From: Hepsetus odoe
Taxonomy: Eukaryota; Chordata; Actinopteri; Characiformes; Hepsetidae
Assembly: GCA_017165825.1 (NCBI GenBank)
Contig: CM029380.1
Location: 21,652,198-21,716,197 of the forward strand
Length of the DNA: 64,000 bases
Direction of reading: 5' to 3'
Shown one piece after another: positions 60,206 through 64,000 of this stretch. A program made the position numbers and the translations under genes. Position 1 is the first letter of the stretch. Each line of letters opens with the position of its first letter. Under the pieces are notes generated by a model. It saw only the letters and a list, made by a program, of their open reading frames with translations, was not told the origin of the DNA and did not search any database.

Positions 60206-60376
60206 TGCAACACTGTAACTGATCTCCAGTGTTACAGATCCACCTGCTAGTAAGTTTCTTTTGTCACTTGTGTGTGTAGCTGAGGCTATTTTGGCCTGTC
60301 AGTAAGTAGTGTGTGTTTCTGTGAACATGCCTTGCATGTCTGTATGTGTGCAACACTGTAACTGATCTCCAGTGTT
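60206..60376 (+). repeat. Direct duplication of a 28 bp block
   Basis: The 28-base block starting TGCAACACTGTAACTGATCT occurs exactly at 60206-60233 and 60349-60376, 143 bases apart. The second copy lies just upstream of a SINE. Confidence 0.9.
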
Positions 60377-60390
60377 GGGTGTGTTGTAGG

Positions 60391-60540
60391 GTGGTGGCGG
60401 TCTAGTGGTAGGATACTCGCTTATGGACCAAGAGGTCACAGGTTCAAATCCCACCTCCAGCACTTCCACCATTGGGTTCCTGAACGAAACCCTTAGCCCT
60501 GAGATGCTAAATGCCGTAAAGTCGCTAAATGCCGTAAATG
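60391..60540 (+). mobile_element. tRNA-derived SINE (family 1), near full length
   Basis: A-box-like CGGTCTAGTGG lies at 60398-60408 and a perfect B box GGTTCAAATCC at 60441-60451. The body includes CATTGGGTTCCTGAACGAAA and ends with two copies of GCTAAATGCCGTAAA in the 3' tail. That tail type is shared by many fish SINEs and is thought to be recognised by L2-clade LINE reverse transcriptase. Same family as the copy at 4147-4258. Confidence 0.82.
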
Positions 60541-60849
60541 TGTGTGTGTGTGTGTGACTGGGAACAGTGCAGTGTCACCCACGTCACCCCCCCCCAAAGG
60601 GAAGCTAAGCCAGGCTGGTGTGTGTCCCGTGATGTGAGCCGAACGTTGCTGCAGCTCAGCCTGCCGGACACGGCACGGTTAATGTTTTTTCCTGGCTCAC
60701 TGTCAAACTTTTCTCTTAACGCTCTGTACCCACCACACACACAAAAAAGAACAAGCTTTACTTCATCTGGTTCTACTCAAACTCTCCCTCTGCTCCCTTC
60801 TTTATGCATTTTTTTTTTCCCCCGTAAAAAGAATCCAAAAAAGATTCTT

Positions 60850-61080
60850 TAAAAAAATGAAGCCTTTAAAGAGCAAAGCGCGCCAGGTTTGTTTCCTTTT
60901 TGGCGCACTTTCTTTCCCCTGCCGCCATTTTAAGATTACAGAAAGAGAGAGAGGTAGGTAGGGAGGGAGGAAGATTCTGTCGCTCCAACCCTCCTTACAT
61001 GGCCGACCGTTTTGCTCCATGTCCGGACCAATAGGAGATGGTCTTGATCATGTGATATGCCACGATTGCACTGAGAGAGG
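60850..61080. promoter_or_regulatory. Promoter-like block in intron 2
   Basis: Within about 200 bp are an E2F-like TTTTTGGCGCACTTTC (60898-60913), an additional GCGCGCC (60878-60884), a YY1-like GCCGCCATTTTAAG near 60922-60935, and a CCAAT box on the plus strand (GACCAATAGGAG near 61026). Together these resemble a TATA-less housekeeping promoter. No downstream exon is recognised, so this may be an intronic enhancer or a non-coding transcript start. Confidence 0.3.
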
Positions 61081-61389
61081 GAGAGAGAGTGGCTGCAGAC
61101 TCGATCCCTCTCCCGTTACCCCTTCAGCTCTTCCTTTCATCCCTCTCTTTCTGCCTTTCCTCTTCTCACACTCAAACTCTCACTGAACTTCTTTTCTACT
61201 TTCCTTGAAGTAAATATGTAGGCACCGTAGGTTATCAATACTAGTCTTGCGATGCCACTGTCCCATCGTAGTTGTTCTATGGAAAAAAGTTTTGTGCCAC
61301 CGCTCTGCTCTTGCACAGCTCACATTCTTCATGTTTCATGGATTTCCCTTTCTGGCCTGCGTCCAAGAGCAAGGGATGGGGGTCGGGGT

Positions 61390-61445
61390 AGAGAGAGAGA
61401 GCAAGGGAGAGAGAGTGAGCAAGGGAGAGAGAGAGAGAGAGAGTA
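61390..61445. repeat. GA-rich repeat
   Basis: GA units broken by GCAAGGGA, which occurs three times. Confidence 0.85.
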
Positions 61446-61652
61446 GCTTACTTCTCCAGAGGAAACAACTTGTGCCCTGACACATCAATTGTCTTTTTTC
61501 CTTTTTTTCTCACCGTGCTGTCTCTCTCACACACTTCTTTTCCTCTTTTCTCTGGCCTGTAACCAAGCATGAAGAGATTAGTGCCAAAATTCAAACAGAA
61601 TAACAGATGATGATGTAAAGAATGGCCAATGCCACTGTGCTTTGAGAATAAA

Positions 61653-61654
<2 letters not shown>

Positions 61655-61685
<31 letters not shown>
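61655..61685. repeat. (GA)n microsatellite
   Basis: GA run of about 30 bp. Confidence 0.9.
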
Positions 61686-61689
<4 letters not shown>

Positions 61690-62126
61690 TAGAGATATTA
61701 ATTAATCTCCCTGGCTATTTCACCTGCACCCTCTTTTGCTGGGCCTTCTACCTTCCTCTCTCTCTCCATCTCTTCCTTTATTTCTTCCCTTACGTTCATC
61801 TGCTGGTTCCCTTTAACCTTTCCGGACACAGTTTTGGAATTGTTTTGGAAAAGATGAATCTCTATGAGTTTTCGAGCTGCTAGAATAAGATCACACGAGG
61901 CTAAGAAGTCAAACAGCGCAGTGCAGTATTCATCAAGTGAAAAAAAAGATAAAAGAAGAAGAAAAACATATACAAGCCTTGCGATCTTTGCATCCCAATA
62001 TCTGATTGGGTCCATCTCCAGTCCAATTCACTTTTGTCTTCCTCTAATTTCCAGTGAAGTATTGTGTGGAGGAAAAGGCATTAGGATTGATTTTTTCATG
62101 GAGTATAGAACAGTACCAGAGTGGAA

Positions 62127-62130
<4 letters not shown>

Positions 62131-62186
<56 letters not shown>
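62131..62186. repeat. (CT)n microsatellite
   Basis: CT run of about 56 bp, continuing more weakly to 62200. Confidence 0.95.
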
Positions 62187-62196
<10 letters not shown>

Positions 62197-63483
62197 ATCT
62201 CTGAAACTTTGATTTATTCTTCTGTTAGGTGGTGAGGCAAAATGAATTGCTTCTAAAAATTAAATAAATCTTGGCCTAAGCATGTTCTGGAACTGACTGA
62301 CTGACTAAAGTTGAGGGAATGAATGACTAAAATAACTTTCTCACCACGCATGGCCTCCATCAAAGCTGTAATATAACTCATGATCAGTCCCAGTGTTGTG
62401 TGCTTTGACTCTGCAGGATTCACACCCCCCTCCTTACCCCCCCAAACCGAAGACATCTAACCTTACCAGCTCAAAACTTCAGGAACATGACATTTAACCT
62501 TTTCCAGGCACTGCTTTTGAAAAGTATATCAGAATGAATGTGACGTGCCCCTCAGTCAACCTCTAGCACAGCTAATCTCACTCAGCTTCCACTCAATTTC
62601 CCCCTCACTGTCGCTCTGTGGCCTGAACTAGCGGGACGTCCCTCTCTGAGCCGCTTCCTCCAGCCCGCTCTCTGCTATTGGCTTCAGCTCTGTAGACCCA
62701 GCTTGCTGCGAGGTAACTGAGAGTAGGGTGGCCTGTCTGCACACGCCTGAGGCGCTTCACCCAGGAAGCAGGCTTAAGAGGATTACAAAGCCACTCATTA
62801 ATATGATCAAATTCGGGGATTGATGGATAAGCCCATGATGAGCACCTGTCAGTGAGCTGCCTTGGACTAATTCACTAATGCACTGAAACACTAATACAAT
62901 GGTGCGGCGGCAGATCACATGCAGTCTGCACACTGGAAACAAACTTGAACTGACAAATATTTATTTTTCGATCTGATCTCAGCTTTTTCTGTGGGAACAC
63001 ATAAATCTGATCTTTCAGTCATCCAGTTTCAAATGTGGTGCTAGATTGAAAAGTGATATCCAATACATGGCCCTATCAGTCCATCAGCAACATTTTGATA
63101 ATGAAGTATGTGCACTTTCAGTGGTTTCACACTGGTGGGACACATGGCTCATGGACAGGATTGGGATCTCTCAAGGCAGAAAGACTGGATCGTAAAAAAC
63201 TTGTGGCATTCTCTATGGGACTGCTTTCGCCAGTGGGGGAAATCAGAGTCGCTAGCAGATGTTAGAATTGTGTTAGAAATTGCAGGACCGTGGCGCTCCT
63301 AAAACAAGCAAAGAGCACTTTGGCGCTCGCTCTCCCCTCCGTCTCCTCGTCTCTTTCCTTCCAAGGCATTTTATTCCCACGCAGAAAGTAGTTCCCAGGA
63401 TGAAGAGGAGGAGCTGAAGGTCTAAAGCACAGCCAGCTGCAGAGCTACGAGGCCTGACCAGCCCCTACATGAACAAGCTGAGG
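62187..63483. other. Intron 2, unique sequence; candidate element at 62690-62900
   Basis: No exon or transposon recognised. The block 62690-62900 contains CTCATTAATATGATCAAATTC, GACTAATTCACTAATGC and CACTAATACAATGG and is free of repeats, so it is another candidate regulatory block. Confidence 0.35.
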
Positions 63484-63486
63484 GTG

Positions 63487-63538
<52 letters not shown>
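63484..63538. repeat. (GT)n microsatellite
   Basis: GT run of about 54 bp, with a facing AC run at 63716-63749. Confidence 0.95.
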
Positions 63539-63540
<2 letters not shown>

Positions 63541-63715
63541 ATGGCTTGTGTTACTGTCATTCCCCTGCTCCATTCATAAGCATGTCTAATAGCAACACGG
63601 TAGCGGGCAAAACCACAGCTCTCTTGGCAAGCAGAGCTGCGGCTGTCCTCCCAGCAAAACCCCAGACAGAACAAAAGAAGCACTTTCTCACTTGCAGGAC
63701 ATACACGTGCAAGAG

Positions 63716-63749
63716 CACACACACACACACACACACAAACACACACAGT
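63716..63749. repeat. (AC)n microsatellite
   Basis: AC run interrupted by CAAAC, the reverse complement of the GT run at 63484-63538. Confidence 0.95.
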
Positions 63750-64000
63750 TTTGCCTCCTCACCCTAAAATTCTATTAAAGATCAATTTACTGGAAAAGCA
63801 TAACTGAAAGTTTTCTCACTGTACTTACTGATGGACACAATACAGAACGTGCAGGATGGAACAGTGTAGGTAAACAGCAAGTTAACTTAAGTTCAGTCAA
63901 TTTCATATCCAGACCTTTTCTAATCCAAAACTAAAGTTATTGCAAGGAAAGTCCAACATTATCTGATGTTGTGGCACAAAAGCTTCATAAAGCTAAGTTC

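Overview
This window is vertebrate nuclear DNA. The microsatellites, the tRNA-derived SINEs and the intron-exon layout suggest a ray-finned fish, probably an ostariophysan teleost; the order is a guess. The only protein-coding gene I can support is the 5' end of nuclear factor I-A (nfia), on the + strand. Two coding exons are present: exon 1 (15824-15850, nine codons, peptide MYSPLCLTQ) and exon 2 (20365-20893, most of the NFI DNA-binding domain). Both have consensus splice sites and they join in phase 0. I call NFIA rather than NFIB, NFIC or NFIX mainly from the N-terminus MYSPLCLTQ, the segment MSKEEERAVKDELL and the exon end ELDLYLAYFVHA.

Layout: 1-10560 is AT-rich upstream flank with no gene. 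It holds a degenerate minisatellite (2165-2710), a SINE (4147-4258), a fold-back structure (7527-7750) and several microsatellites. 10560-11470 is CpG-rich and carries a strong splice donor on the minus strand, so it may be the start of a divergent antisense transcript. 13930-14790 is a degenerate tandem array of roughly 320 bp units. 14880-15823 is a CpG-rich, TATA-less promoter and 5' leader with at least five short upstream ORFs before the nfia ATG. Intron 1 runs 15851-20364 and contains an 80 bp perfectly alternating purine-pyrimidine tract 363 bp upstream of exon 2.

Intron 2 begins at 20894 and continues past the window end (more than 43 kb). It has no further exon I can recognise. It holds a short DNA transposon with perfect 14 bp terminal inverted repeats (21099-21523), several copies of a tRNA-derived SINE, a tRNA-Gly(GCC)-like pseudogene (41366-41437), an 840 bp pyrimidine-rich tract (52765-53610), many dinucleotide repeats, and several unique-sequence blocks dense in homeodomain-type TAAT cores. 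Those blocks are reasonable candidates for conserved regulatory elements of this developmental gene, but that is inference and needs cross-species alignment. I see no bacterial system, CRISPR array, viral gene or novel protein system here; almost all other open frames are produced by simple repeats.
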